Positions 34,275-45,512 of a stretch of DNA of 64,000 nt are shown here, one piece after another. The position numbers were made by a program, and so were the translations under genes. The stretch is from NCBI GenBank assembly GCA_002270565.1, contig NQMI01000135.1, positions 1 through 64,000 of the forward strand, read 5' to 3'. The notes under the pieces were generated by a model. That model was not told where the DNA came from. It did no database searches and worked only from the letters and a program-made list of their open reading frames with translations. Numbering within the stretch: position 1 is the first letter of the stretch; the number at the start of each line of letters is the position of its first letter. This DNA is from Stenocarpella maydis. Its lineage: Eukaryota; Ascomycota; Sordariomycetes; Diaporthales; Diaporthaceae.

Positions 34275-35192
34275 TCAGACGTCCTTCCTCATGGCGAAAA
34301 AGTAGTTGCCGACCTTCTCGCTACCCGCAACCTCCTTCCAGCCCAGGCCAGGCACGTACACGACACCCATCACCCTCGGGTGACTCCAACCCTGCTTCCT
34401 GGCAAAGTAATTCCTCAGCTCACCTTCGTTGATGTACTTGTCCCAGCTGTGCGTCCCCTTCGGCACGATCCCCAGGACATCCTCCGCCATGAAGTTGGTC
34501 GTAAACCAGCTCGTCCACGTCCGCGCGATGGTGCTCAGGACCAGCCAGCCGCCCGGCCTTACAAACTGGCCACACCGCTCCAGGAAAGCCGAGGGCTTGT
34601 CGACGTGCTCGATGACCTCGAACAGGCTGACCACATCGTATTTTCCTTGGTCGGTGGCCGGCAGGGGCAGTGCCTCGATGGCACCGCTGACGTAGTTGAG
34701 CTTGGGCGCCAGTGAAGGGTCCTTGGCGGCGTGTAGGCGTGCGACCTTGAGAACCTCGGGTGTTGGGTCGACTGCCGTCACGGACTCGGTGGTGGGCAGG
34801 CGGGCGGCGGACTCTGCGAAGATGCCACCGCCGCAGCCGACGTCGAGGTAGCGGAGCTTGCGTCCCGCTTGTACCGAGTCAGGCTCGCCTGCCTGGCAGT
34901 AGCGAATGAAGTCGTGGCGCAGGGGGTTCATGAGGTGCAGGATGCGTGAGGAGCCATGGGGATCCCACCATTCGGCGGCGAGGGCATTAAAGTGTGCTAC
35001 CTCGGAGGCGTTGACCGAGGAGTAGGAGGGCGGCGATGACGAGGAGGACGGTGAGGTTGGATCTGAGCCGGAACTAGAGCTCTGGAGCGTCCGACATGAC
35101 CGTGGGAGCGCGACTGGGAGCTGGCGCAAAGACGGTGGACGAGCCTGGCGAAGCTGTCGCAGAACAGCAGCGGGGGCCCTTGAGGGGGCCAT
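34275..35192 (-). CDS. COQ3: Ubiquinone biosynthesis O-methyltransferase COQ3, mitochondrial
   Basis: A single-exon frame of 305 residues. The first 40 residues are an Arg/Ala/Ser/Leu-rich presequence (MAPSRAPAAVLRQLRQARPP), followed by a Ser/Pro linker. The methyltransferase starts with NALAAEWWDPHGSSRILHLM, a COQ3/UbiG hallmark. The SAM-binding loop is LDVGCGGGIFAESAA (about 116-130), with VTAVDPTPE, EVIEHVDKP and the RPGGWLVLSTIARTWTSW motif downstream. COQ3 methylates two hydroxyl groups of ring intermediates in the CoQ synthome on the matrix face of the inner membrane. Length is normal and no intron is needed. It is divergent from RIB3, 863 bp away. Confidence 0.95.
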   Translation of the reverse strand: MAPSRAPAAVLRQLRQARPPSLRQLPVALPRSCRTLQSSSSGSDPTSPSSSSSPPSYSSVNASEVAHFNALAAEWWDPHGSSRILHLMNPLRHDFIRYCQAGEPDSVQAGRKLRYLDVGCGGGIFAESAARLPTTESVTAVDPTPEVLKVARLHAAKDPSLAPKLNYVSGAIEALPLPATDQGKYDVVSLFEVIEHVDKPSAFLERCGQFVRPGGWLVLSTIARTWTSWFTTNFMAEDVLGIVPKGTHSWDKYINEGELRNYFARKQGWSHPRVMGVVYVPGLGWKEVAGSEKVGNYFFAMRKDV

Positions 35193-36055
35193 ATCGCAGG
35201 AATACGCCTGCCGAGGCCCGACGATCTGATGGCTAGCAAGAAGGCCTGGTTGACTTATGGTGGCACCAACGTGAGCTTGAGGCTGGGCGAGGTTGCGGCC
35301 AGTCGACGTGAGGTCAGAGCCTCATACGTCTGTGAACTTTTTGCCGGATCGGGGGCCGATCCCTGCAACAGTGGCCGCGTGGTGGAGGGGCGTCATAAGT
35401 AAAACCGACCCCAATCAATGGCTTGTGGATGGGCTTACGAAGGAAGACAATAGAACACCTGGGCAGGCTTCTACCCCAGCAATTATCAGGCGGACTGGCT
35501 CCAGACAAGGCGAGACCAGGCACCCACCGAGGGCTCTTGCTCTGTGCTCCGCAAGGTTTGGGCCATTGTCGAACTACTCCGTACGAGAGATGACCTAAGC
35601 ATTCGCATATGCTCACTCAGCCGAGCCCGGGGCCCAAGTCAAGCGGTCATTCAGGATCCAGGGACCCAACCGCCCGGGACCGACTACGGTCTCGCGGGGC
35701 TCGCGGGGCAGGATGGCTGACTGATTGACTCGACTCTCCCCAGTCGCAATTTATCTTGCCAGACAACCACATCCACTCGTGCACACGCGTCTTATACGCA
35801 GTACTGCGCAATACATAGCGAGCATTTTCTCCTTGTCTTCTTATTCCAATACTGACTGCCGACCTTTTTGAGCCTACTCATCTACCTAGAACCACCCGTG
35901 CCGAAAGTCTCCTTCAGCCTCCTCGAACCCGACTGACGACTGGCCCGAGCGAGCCGACATAGTTCCGCCCGCCCAGCTTTGCTCAAACGACAACAAGCAT
36001 ACTCACCACTCCAATTGAGCCCCTCCTGCCTCCAAGACACCCTCTGCCCCTCCTC
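35193..36055. other. Divergent promoter region of COQ3 and RIB3
   Basis: No coding sequence was recognised. One TACTCCGTA motif lies at 35575-35583. Short pyrimidine-rich stretches occur before the RIB3 start (near 35995-36050). Confidence 0.6.
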
Positions 36056-36890
36056 ATGGGATCGATCATGCCGTCCACAACCCTCGACCGGTCCGAGTTC
36101 GACTCAATACCTGACACCATCAAGGCCTTCCGTACGTACACAGTCACATGCCCAAACACACGAGTCTCCCCCAATAACGTACAAGACACCTCCCCCCCCC
36201 TCTCTACCGAGACACAAACACCAGTACTGACTTCTTCTTCTCCTCCCGCCCGCAGGCGATGGCCTGTTCATAGTAGTCCTCGACGACCCGGGCCGCGAGA
36301 ACGAGGCCGACCTCATCATCGCCGCTGAGGACATAACCACGGAGCAGATGGCCTTCATGGTGCGCCACAGCTCGGGCTACGTGTGCGCACCCCTCGCCCC
36401 CGAGCTGACCGCCGCCCTGGCCCTGCCCCAGATGGTCGCCGACAACGAGGACCCCCGCGCCACCGCCTACACGCTCACCGTCGACGCCGCTGACCCGTCC
36501 ATCACCACAGGCATCAGCGCCCACGACCGTGCCCTGACGTGCCGCACCCTGGCCGACCCCAGCGCCACCCCGGCGTCCTTCCGCAGGCCGGGCCACGTGC
36601 TGCCGCTGCGCGCGCGCCCCGGCGGGGTTAGGCAGCGCAGGGGCCATACCGAGGCCGCGACCGAGTTCTGCCGCCTGGCAGGCAAGGCGCCCGCCGGCGT
36701 CATCTGCGAGCTGGTCGACGACGGGGAGGAGGTCGAGGGCCAGGCAATATTCAGGGAGCCGGGGATGCTGAGGGGGGAGAAGTGTATCGCCTTTGCTAGG
36801 AGGTGGGGGCTCAAGGTGTGCACTATCGAGGACCTGGTCAACTACGTGGAGAAGACAGAGGGGATGCTGGACTTGAACGGGTCGGCATGA
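36056..36890 (+). CDS. RIB3: 3,4-dihydroxy-2-butanone 4-phosphate synthase
   Basis: Two exons, 36056-36131 and 36256-36890, flank a 124-nt intron (GTACGT...CCGCAG) and give 236 residues. The join makes KAF-R-DGLFIVVLDDPGRENEADLI; the acidic RENEADL is the metal-binding start of the active site. Next come MAFMVRHSSGYVC, TAYTLTVDA, TGISAHDRALT and RPGHVLPLRARPGGVRQRRGHTEAA, where the HTE histidine ligates the second metal. The enzyme converts ribulose 5-phosphate to formate and the four-carbon riboflavin precursor. It feeds the pathway whose last product FMN is made by FMN1 about 15 kb away. The ATG five codons later is an alternative start. Confidence 0.95.
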
Positions 36891-37082
36891 GGAGTGTGCC
36901 GGGGAGCCTGTTCCGGTCTGGGGCGGTGGGCGTGTTGCGATCTATGTGGGTATCTTGAAAATCCGCACATGCGGCACGGGACTGGTGTTTTTCAAATGAC
37001 AACCATGCAAAAGTTTGGGGATGATATAATCGGAATCTTTGCCGCGAGGCATTTACAGGCCATCTAAAGCTATGTACTTTGT

Positions 37083-37391
37083 TCATCTGTATTGATACTT
37101 AGTTGCTTGTACGCGATCTGGCCGTACTCGGGGATACTCGTTTGGAAGGAGAACCATGGAGTCAGGTCGAGGATCAGGGCTTCCCAAGGAATAGCCATGC
37201 TCCCCACTCATCCACTCTTCAATAGAACACACACAGTCTGCATCCTGGATGACCACCGACTTGCCTCTGACCCGTTCCCCAGCGTTCTCCACTCGCACCA
37301 CGGCCACGCCCAGGCCACTGTCATACCACTGTTCTGGGTAGACAGGCACAGGGCAAGAAGAGCTCCTGTTGCAGGCCGGGTCGTGAACCAT
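37083..37391 (-). CDS. Unrecognised short open frame, possibly degenerate
   Basis: The frame of about 102 residues begins MVHDPACNRSSSC and has a soluble, Cys/Val/Glu-mixed composition unlike simple spurious frames. In-frame sequence continues further upstream (AIRSQGQQLAQPQP, then a stop, then LHQVNQDQYGPGP). This suggests a longer frame broken by a TGA near 37445. There is no family match I recognise. It could be the C-terminus of a decayed gene or chance. Confidence 0.3.
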   Translation of the reverse strand: MVHDPACNRSSSCPVPVYPEQWYDSGLGVAVVRVENAGERVRGKSVVIQDADCVCSIEEWMSGEHGYSLGSPDPRPDSMVLLPNEYPRVRPDRVQATKYQYR

Positions 37392-37491
37392 GGGCTGAGG
37401 CTGGGCCAGTTGCTGTCCCTGACTACGAATCGCATCGCTGACGGCTCAGGGGCCAGGTCCATATTGGTCCTGGTTCACCTGATGTAGCCTT

Positions 37492-37764
37492 GTGAGGCTG
37501 GGCAATGCTGCACCTATGATCCTGACCAACAGGGCGCAGGGCTTCTGCGATATTCACCTGCTCCAGACCCAACTTCGTCCCGAACACGAGGGTTCATGCT
37601 ACATCGAAACCACAAATCTGGCCGGAGAGAAGAACCTGAAGATCATGCACCGTCTGCCCAAGACTGCCGCCTTGGTCAGCTCGAGCGACCTGGGCCGGCT
37701 CAGTCAAGTCCGAACAGCCTCACAGCAGACGGCGCAGCTGTTGTCGTGGCCGTGGTGGTTGTGA
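37492..37764 (+). pseudogene. Fragment similar to the A-domain of P4-ATPases (lipid flippases)
   Basis: The translation contains CYIETTNLAGEKNLKIMHRL, followed by PKTAALVSSSDLGRLSQ. It closely resembles the P4-ATPase segment CYIETxNLDGETNLK followed by PETAxLVSxxDLxRL. The catalytic DGET of the dephosphorylation loop reads AGEK, and no other flippase domains are in frame on this strand. It is an isolated, probably non-functional fragment of a Drs2/Dnf-type flippase. Confidence 0.65.
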
Positions 37765-37784
37765 ACGACGAGGGAGGGGCCGTC

Positions 37785-38233
37785 TCATCCCGCACCTCGT
37801 TCCCCAGTTTGCTCGAGTCCACCAGCGCCGCGAAGCCCTCGAGGTCCAGCACGGACTCCAATGGCCTGCAGGTACTCGTTGGGCGGCGAGGTCCCGTGGA
37901 AATTGGCGAACGAATACACCTCACCGGCCCAGACAACTCTTGCCGGGTCGACGCCCCCATCCCGACGGGCTGATCGTAATGAGTCGCTCGAGCGCCGCAG
38001 CGGGGAGTAACTCCGGTCCGGCACATACTGATGCCCTCCACCATGACGGCCCCCAGCTTTGATGGCTGGCTACATCTAATAATACACTTATTATTAACAA
38101 TAACAATAATGCAGTACTCGCCATTCTGTCTGAAACTGCAAACAGAAACCCGGCGCGTTGTCTCGGCCTCGCCCGTCAGCATTGACCAGACGTCGACTCG
38201 TCCGATATGCCAGCATGTGTCTGTCTCATTCAT
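37785..38233 (-). pseudogene. Degenerate coding relic, part resembling a P-type ATPase hinge
   Basis: The upstream part reads VDVWSMLTGEAETTRRVSV, similar to the P-type ATPase hinge KVWMLTGDKxETAR. In other frames further downstream come VVWAGEVYSFANFHGTSPP, NEYLQAIGV and EGFAALVDSSKLGNEV, which look like real protein in two frames separated by a shift. I do not recognise the second segment. The opposite orientation to the A-domain-like piece next door implies a rearrangement if both come from one gene. Confidence 0.35.
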
Positions 38234-38790
38234 GGAAACGATGCAAAGCTCTCGGTAAAAGTTCTCACTTGGTAGCCCACGGGCGGGAGTGAGGGGGACT
38301 TGCGCCTAACCTCAGATCTGGGCCAGATCGGATACGACTCATGATCTACACCGCGATTGGAGCGTTCGAGAAGACGAACTCTGGTCGCGGGGCCCGGCTC
38401 AGCGGTCAACGGTCAACGGCGAGGCGCGGCTGAGACATGATGTTGTGCAAGCGGCTTCTGCGTGAAACTCGGGTTGGCCCTGCGCGCTGGGGTTGGCGGG
38501 GAGGCGTCTGGGGGCCCTCAACCGTGGAAATCTCGGTATACATACCACGGGACTGGGTTCGAACTTGGAAGTGGTGTACATCTCCGCAGGACGAGACAAA
38601 ACACCATGACAGAATTGGTGCCAGGTACACGGATTGGGGGGGGGGGTTCTGCGTAGAAGCTGGAGCACACCGACAGGGAACGGTCTGTGCTTCCTCTTCC
38701 GTCCCTCATCCATCCCGGGGAGCAAATCGCAGCGAAACAAGCAGGCATGTCCCATCTGACGTCTGCCACAGTCACATAATCCTCCGATGA

Positions 38791-38885
38791 TTATTAGCCC
38801 GCACGGGCCCAACGGCCACATCGACAACTGGGAGTACGAGAACACCGACGCGTACTCCTCAAGCTGGGAGCTTTTTCGTCGCTAA
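38791..38885 (+). other. Orphan C-terminal-looking open segment
   Basis: A short segment after a possible acceptor (CTGCCACAG at about 38773) reads ISPHGPNGHIDN, then WEYENTDAYSSSWELF, and ends with a stop. Composition and codon use resemble real protein, but no upstream exon or family is recognised. It may be a relic exon. Confidence 0.2.
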
Positions 38886-41800
38886 ACTCGTGGTTCGGGA
38901 CGAGAACACAAGCCTCGGCTCTGTTGGTTCCCTGGCGGATTTTGCATTGATAATATGGCTTGTATCGCATGTTCGTCCAGGCTTGACCTGAGGAAGATGT
39001 ATTTGGGGTGGGGCCAGGTGCCTATACATTTCGTTCCTGCGCCCGTGTTCTCCTCCCAGAGGACGACATTTGTTAAAAAATAGGGGGGGGGGTCTGCATA
39101 GAGCAGCACTGCTCGCCCAGAGTCTGGCAACGTCTTAACACAAGTTGTGAAGAGCCGTGACTTGCCAGTGACATCGACATACTGGATCTTGTGCCCGGAC
39201 CCGATGAACAACACAATTGACACTCGCTGACACAACCGTTTGCTGTCGGCCTTCGCCTCTCACCCCAGCTCTGGAGATAGTGCTGTGCTCCGCAAATCCA
39301 TCATGAGTGCGTGGCACGGGAAGGATTCCTTCCAGAAGGAAGCTCTGGCCGTCATGTAAACACTGCGTCCTCACGCCGGCCCAAGTCGCCGATCTCTCAT
39401 CCCTGATCAGATATGGGACCTAGCAAAGTCCCGAGGGCGCAGCAGGAGCCGGAGACACCATGCCCTGGGAGGAACGTGGGGAGGCGTGAGCGTGCGTGTC
39501 TGTGATGTGCTGCGTCCCTGGGGTGTTGGGTGTGCGCGTGCGAGTGCGCAGGGCGGCAAGTCCAGGGGGGCCTAAACTAACTGCCCGCGCGCCCCTGATG
39601 TCAGTTAGGTATGTACACTACGCACTACAGACATCACATACCCCAAGATCCCGGCTTCTAGAAGACCCCACTCGCGGATCGTGGCCCGAAGCCGGGAACG
39701 AGGAGCAGTCCTAGCTCGTGGAGCATGACCAAGTCTCACCTTGAATCGCGCAACACGTTGCCCGCGGTGTGGTCGGAGCAAACGAGAACAGTCTGCTCTC
39801 GGCTATGCTCGTATTCGAAGCTCGCTCCAAGTAACAACCGTCCGTCTTGTCGCAGTATGTTTCTCGATCCCAATTTGACGCCTCTCGACAATCATCGATG
39901 TTTTGCGGTCTGTGGTATACGGAATGGGAGCGAGTAAAATTTCGATGTGCGCAGGCCTGAAATGAGGCCTTCGCTCTACGACCAGCGTTTGTGTATGTAT
40001 GGTCACCGCTTGGTCCGGCTGCGAAGTTCGACGCCCCTTTTGTCCCAGGACGAGCATCAACATGGTGGTCGGTTGGACGTCTACATACGGGCGATTTTTC
40101 GGTGGCCTGGCTTCGGTAGGATCCTAACCAATCGGACAGGGTATGCCTTACATTTTACAACTGCGAGGTTAATAACTGCGCAGTATATACTAGCCTTTGG
40201 CAGAGTGGCCCCAGAATAAACAACACCGGGCGTTGATGAGAGGGCGTTGGCCCGCTTGAAGGGTGACGAGTAGGCTCAGTGGCCTCAAACCTAGTATTCA
40301 AGCTTCCGTTATGTTTCGCGTGAGAGAAGCGTGTTGCGGCAAGGTCGTAATGCCACTGATCCTGACCTGAAAAGCTTCCTAGAACTTAGAGCTAATTCTG
40401 CGTCTGGCGTGCAATCCAGGGCTAACAGATGTGTAGAGCACATACCCAGCCGCGCTCTATTTCTTACGTGAGAACAGTGAAGCTTCGTCGATACCTATAT
40501 GTGATGCTGTGCGTGGTAGCACTACAACTGGTAGAGTTGAAAGCTGGGCCTTCAGTGGATGAGACGAGTCAATGGATGGTTTTGCTGGAGGTCATAGCTG
40601 TCGAGATCTATGTTTCGAGATCCGCTGCAATGTTCAGACTAAGCGCCGCCCTTTGAAACACGGTCAGCCAGTGCTGAAGCTGAGGTATAATGGACAGGAT
40701 ACCCCCGACGTCTGTGGGCTGAGATGGCGCTTTGATGTCTGTTCGCAGGGCCGAGGGCCGTAGAGGGCAGGAGAGGGCCGACTCGCCCGAGAACAATGGG
40801 CACCTGGTGGTCTGCCACATCGATCTTGAACGATCAGGTCGGCTGGTCGGTCGGTCGGTCGGCCGGTTGGTCAGTCAGGCATGGCTGCTTCTGTTATGTT
40901 TCGGTCCGTTCCACGGCAGAAATAATGGATCCTGCTGAGGGCACGTACACGGACCAGAAGAGCCAACTTGTGATCGCTGCGGGTGCAGCGCCAAGCTCCG
41001 TCCGTGGCCCATCTCGGGGATTTGAACCAGACTGAACCCTGGGCTCGAATGAGAAGAGCCTCCTTTTTGGCAGAATGCCTCGGAATCACAAAAAGTGAAG
41101 AGCGGCCTTGGCCAATGGAAGGAGTTGTTGTCGAGGCTTACTATATCCGGCATAGGGAAGCAGGCGACCAAATTAGAAAATGGTTTGAAGATGAGCCGAC
41201 TGCCACGTCGTGGCGCGAATTGTGAGCCTATTGGCCGGACTGGGTGCACGGCAGATACGCAAGGAAGCTTGCTATAGCTCAAGTCAGTTGGGCAACGGCA
41301 TTTCGTGTGACAAGATTGGAAGCTGCGCCTCCTCAAATCTGATGGTCACGAAACCAAAATTGGTTTTCAGTTTTGACTAGTTCGGGTGAAATGTGATGCC
41401 CGACCGGGACTAACAGCAACTCCCCATGTCTTGGCCTTGCTTAGATGAGGCACAAACGTCCCTAGTAAATAACAAGTCAAACAAGTGATGGATTCAGGGC
41501 TTGCAGTGCCTCTCACGACATGGCGGATTGCTATACGCACGACTGGAGGCCAAAGCCGACGGCAAGCAGGTCGCACCCGTACTGCCGTTTCAGCCGAATT
41601 TAGAAGAAATAATGCAGACCCTAGGACCCGGATGTGTATCATGCACTGCCGGGTGGTCCAGTCCCTTAGCCGGAGATCTTCATGTGGTCCTTGGATAGAA
41701 CCAGCGATTCGGGAAAGCCGGCCTTCAAATGAGCTGAGCCAGGGGCTAGCTTCATTCCCTGAACGGAAACGACGGGCACGAAGGAAAGAATAGGTGGGCT

Positions 41801-44800
41801 CAATTTTCCAAGTGCAACCTCCATCGAGCCTAGAAATATTAATTTGCAACGATCAGAGTTGGACGTAGCCCATGCTTGTGGTTTCGGCCTGGGTCAATAT
41901 CCGAGGAGGCTGGCAGGGAGGCTGGCAGGCACTGTGGGATGTGCATTTGGCAGGGAGGCTGAAATGGAACGACGTTGAAATCGGGCTCGCAGGGAGCTTG
42001 GAGAACGGGTCAACCAGCAGGTCCGCGGCGCACCTCTTGCCCGACTGAAGGGTGGCGCGAGCCAATCGAATTGCCCAGGCAGGCTTCCGAGCAGCAATTT
42101 CACCATGGCCGTTTTATCTCATCTCCGACCAAGCGTCCGGTTGTCTGGTCACCCACTCTCGAAGACAGGAGCCAGTCGCCGTCCTCTGCAGCTGTGCTGC
42201 CGGGCTCCTGGGAGCTAAAGACCTCCGAGTGACGCTGTCAGTTCCCTGACCGCTCCGCAAGATGCAAGACCAGCGCAGGCGGCAGCGACAGCGAGGATAT
42301 GATATGCTTGCGTGGTCCCTGCTCCCACCGCAGTTTTGCCTCGCATTACACATTCGACAAGCGAGACAGGGATGATCAGGGCTTCGGCTCCACTCCCCGT
42401 CTTTAGAAGGATCCATATCTTCTAGAAAGGTTCCAGAATCTTGCCGCTTCTGGAAAAGCCAATTTCGGGCCCCAGTTGCTGCCCCAAGCGTTGGCCAGCA
42501 AGCCAGCGCAGTCTCCCCACAGCCCTCCTTGACAATGTGACCCTGCACTGGGGTCCCTCCTGAAGGGTGATGATGATAGTTCATCTCCTCCGCCGGGTTT
42601 TCGATGGTTTGCCCCTTTGCGTCGTGTCCACTGCCTGTCAGGATGGCTGAAATAGCGGTAAGGCGAGAGCGATGGTTGTGCGCTGCGACGAACAGCACGC
42701 GAGCCTCCGCGACTGGCCGCGTGGGAGGCTCCCATGGACCCCTTCAACCCTACGCTTCTGGGTAGGGCAGCCCTGGCGAGCGGGCGACAGGTCAGCTTTA
42801 TGTGAGACTCGAGGTAGGGCTGGACAGCAGGGACGAGCGCTATCACGTTGCTGTCCCGTTCGTCAGCTCCCCCTCACTTCACATATCCATTCTTGTTTCC
42901 GAGGCCAAACTGTATTCAGCCGTCCGAGCGTCTCCTGTAAGCCGAAGCGCGGGCCTGCTTTTAAATCGACGTATGGAGTAGTGTGTCTGCAAGCTCCCGC
43001 GTGCTCCATGAGTGATGGCCAGCCACAACTGATTGCGGGACAAATCTAGCCCCCCAAAATGAAAAGGCATACGGCATATCTGAATCGTCCAATGGTAAAT
43101 GGATCCCTGTCCGTGTCTCTCCGCGCCCCCTCGCCCTAGCAAAGTTACGGTGTACGGCCTGATGGGACCCGAGGATCGAAACCAACCAGGCTCCTAATAA
43201 CAGCACTCGAGTACTGGGTGAGTACTTACGGAGCTACCGTGGCAGGGCCGCCGGCTCCGTACGAAGTGGAGATTGTGGTCGTGACAATAGCGTTGATCGC
43301 AGAGCACAGTGCACAAAGGAAAGGCCGCCCTGCTTTAGCCTGGCTGAAAGTGAAGTATCGTATAGTTGCTCAGAGCTGCGTCGACATCAGGCTACTGTAG
43401 GAGAAATACCGAACGGGTGTATAGGTGATGGGCAGACAGGCGATGCGAGAGATTGATCACATCAGACACTGCTGCTGGCCTGGGGCAGATCGGACGGGAG
43501 TCTGAGCTCTCGAGCTGGGTTCGCAGCCTGGCGGTGATTTGAGCGCTGATTTCAGACGCAATGTGAAAGACAACCTATAGGTATCCTGTGTGCCTGTATG
43601 CCTGTGCTGTATGTGTCTGAAGGCTGCATTAGTAGCAAGGTGCAACAGACACTTTCGCTAAACAGCTCCTTCCGGGTCTGCTGGGAAAGGCTTTGCACTC
43701 GCCTCTTTTCCTCGCCCTCGCCCTCGACCTGGCACGCCAGCCCCGGTGCCTACCGGGGCATTGAGCACCAAGGTGTTTGGTGGAGGAGGGTGGCAACAAA
43801 GCGGCCGTCCGAGGTGGCTCATTTCAGCAGCGGCGGCAAATAAACATGGGTCGGAACAGCACGGCTTGCTTGGCCCATCTCGAAAGGCTGGCAGATTGAG
43901 TTTGCTGTCATGACACAGGGGCCAAATGGCAGGCCTCGGAGGTCTTGAGGAGCGTCCGTCCTCGGTCGTCCGAAGGCAAGGTTATGGCTGGCAAGAGAGG
44001 TAGGTGTGCAGGCTCTGGATTCCGGTGCCCCTGGCCCTTGGAGGACGTCTCAGGACACTGAATCTTGACGATTCAGTAGGTTGGTCGAGTTGGGAGGATC
44101 TGCCAACGCATATGCAGGACAAGACAGAAACAGGCTGGCAAACAGTTGGGCAAAAAACGACGAGACGTTAATGTTGGTAGATCTATCATCTGCATATGCA
44201 TATGCATACGTCGTTGGATGTCGAGTGAGGCAACTCTCTCCCTCACCAGGCACGTCACGAGGTTGCCAGGCAGTACAAATGGGGATGGAACGAGGGAGGG
44301 AGGTCTGCAGTGATCAACGACAGCACGACACCACAACACAACACAGAAGGGACGGACCCGACTTGAAACCCCGGCAGTCCTCGATTGTTTGGTGGTGGTG
44401 GCGGCCCTGGACAGCAAGCACCAGCAACGGCAGGCAGGGGCAGCAGTTGCGGCAGGCGGACCTGGCCAGGGAATGAGCTCCTCAGCGACCTGTGCACCGA
44501 GGGGTTCAGTGGGGTGCGGGTGTGGGCTCGGCTGGGCTGGCACATGGTGGATCATGATGCTTGGGCCAGTGGATTCGATGCTGGGTGGGCTGGCCGTCAG
44601 TGGGCCCTGCCTTGCTGTCCTGTCCCCCTGGAGCCCTGGTCGTAGAAGTACCGGCTGTGTACAGATGCTGCCCCCTGCACAGCTCCATGCTGGGCTGCGA
44701 GCACATGCACATGCACATGCACACACACCTACTTAGGCACCCCCAAGGTTGGGATGTTTCAATTGACCTGTTGGTCTGGCATACCCAGACCTTGGAAACC

Positions 44801-45480
44801 CTGGGAGTGAGGTAGAGTGAGCGAATGGGTTGGAGCAGCATAGAAACACTACCAAAGTGCCTTAGTACCCGCAGTACCTTGCTCGGTACGTACCTAGGTA
44901 CCTCTGTGTGGCTGCCAGCGCCTGTCTGACCTGGGGATGAAATGCACTAGAAGAACTACTAGGATGAAGGTAGAGGAGGTGAGGTAGGTGGTCTACCTAG
45001 CCTAGTGTAGGTATGATTTTATTTTTAAGAAGACCCCTTGTCCTCGACCCAAAACTTCCTCTTTCCCGTCAGAGCGTCATATCACCTTTCTATCACCGCC
45101 CTCACCAGACTTCACCTCCGCCGCCCCTTCCTCCCTCCGACCCCGACTCCCTTCTGCGTCTGTGTTTGTCTGTGCCTCGCATCAGACAACCTGCACTTCA
45201 CACTCCCTAACGTACACTGAGGGCATCGCCAGTCCTGACCACAACCATAACCACTTCATTCGTAAGTCCTTCACCGACTGCAAACCCTTGCTCTGCCCTG
45301 CCCCTTATTGCTATCTATGTGGGAGCGATTGAGACCGTGATGGTGATGGCGACCGTGGCTGTGACTCGGACTGGGAGCATTGCACCCGACTATCACATTG
45401 TGTTGGATTCGACGCGTGGGTCACGGAAAGCAGCAGCAGCATATTTCGCCTCTTCTCGCCCTCAAACAACAGCTGCATCT

Positions 45481-45512
45481 GCGGACTGCGGACTGCGGAC
45501 TGCGGACTGCGG
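45481..45512. repeat. GCGGACT heptamer tandem repeat
   Basis: Four perfect 7-bp units plus a partial fifth lie about 1.7 kb upstream of the C2H2 factor start. Confidence 0.9.
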
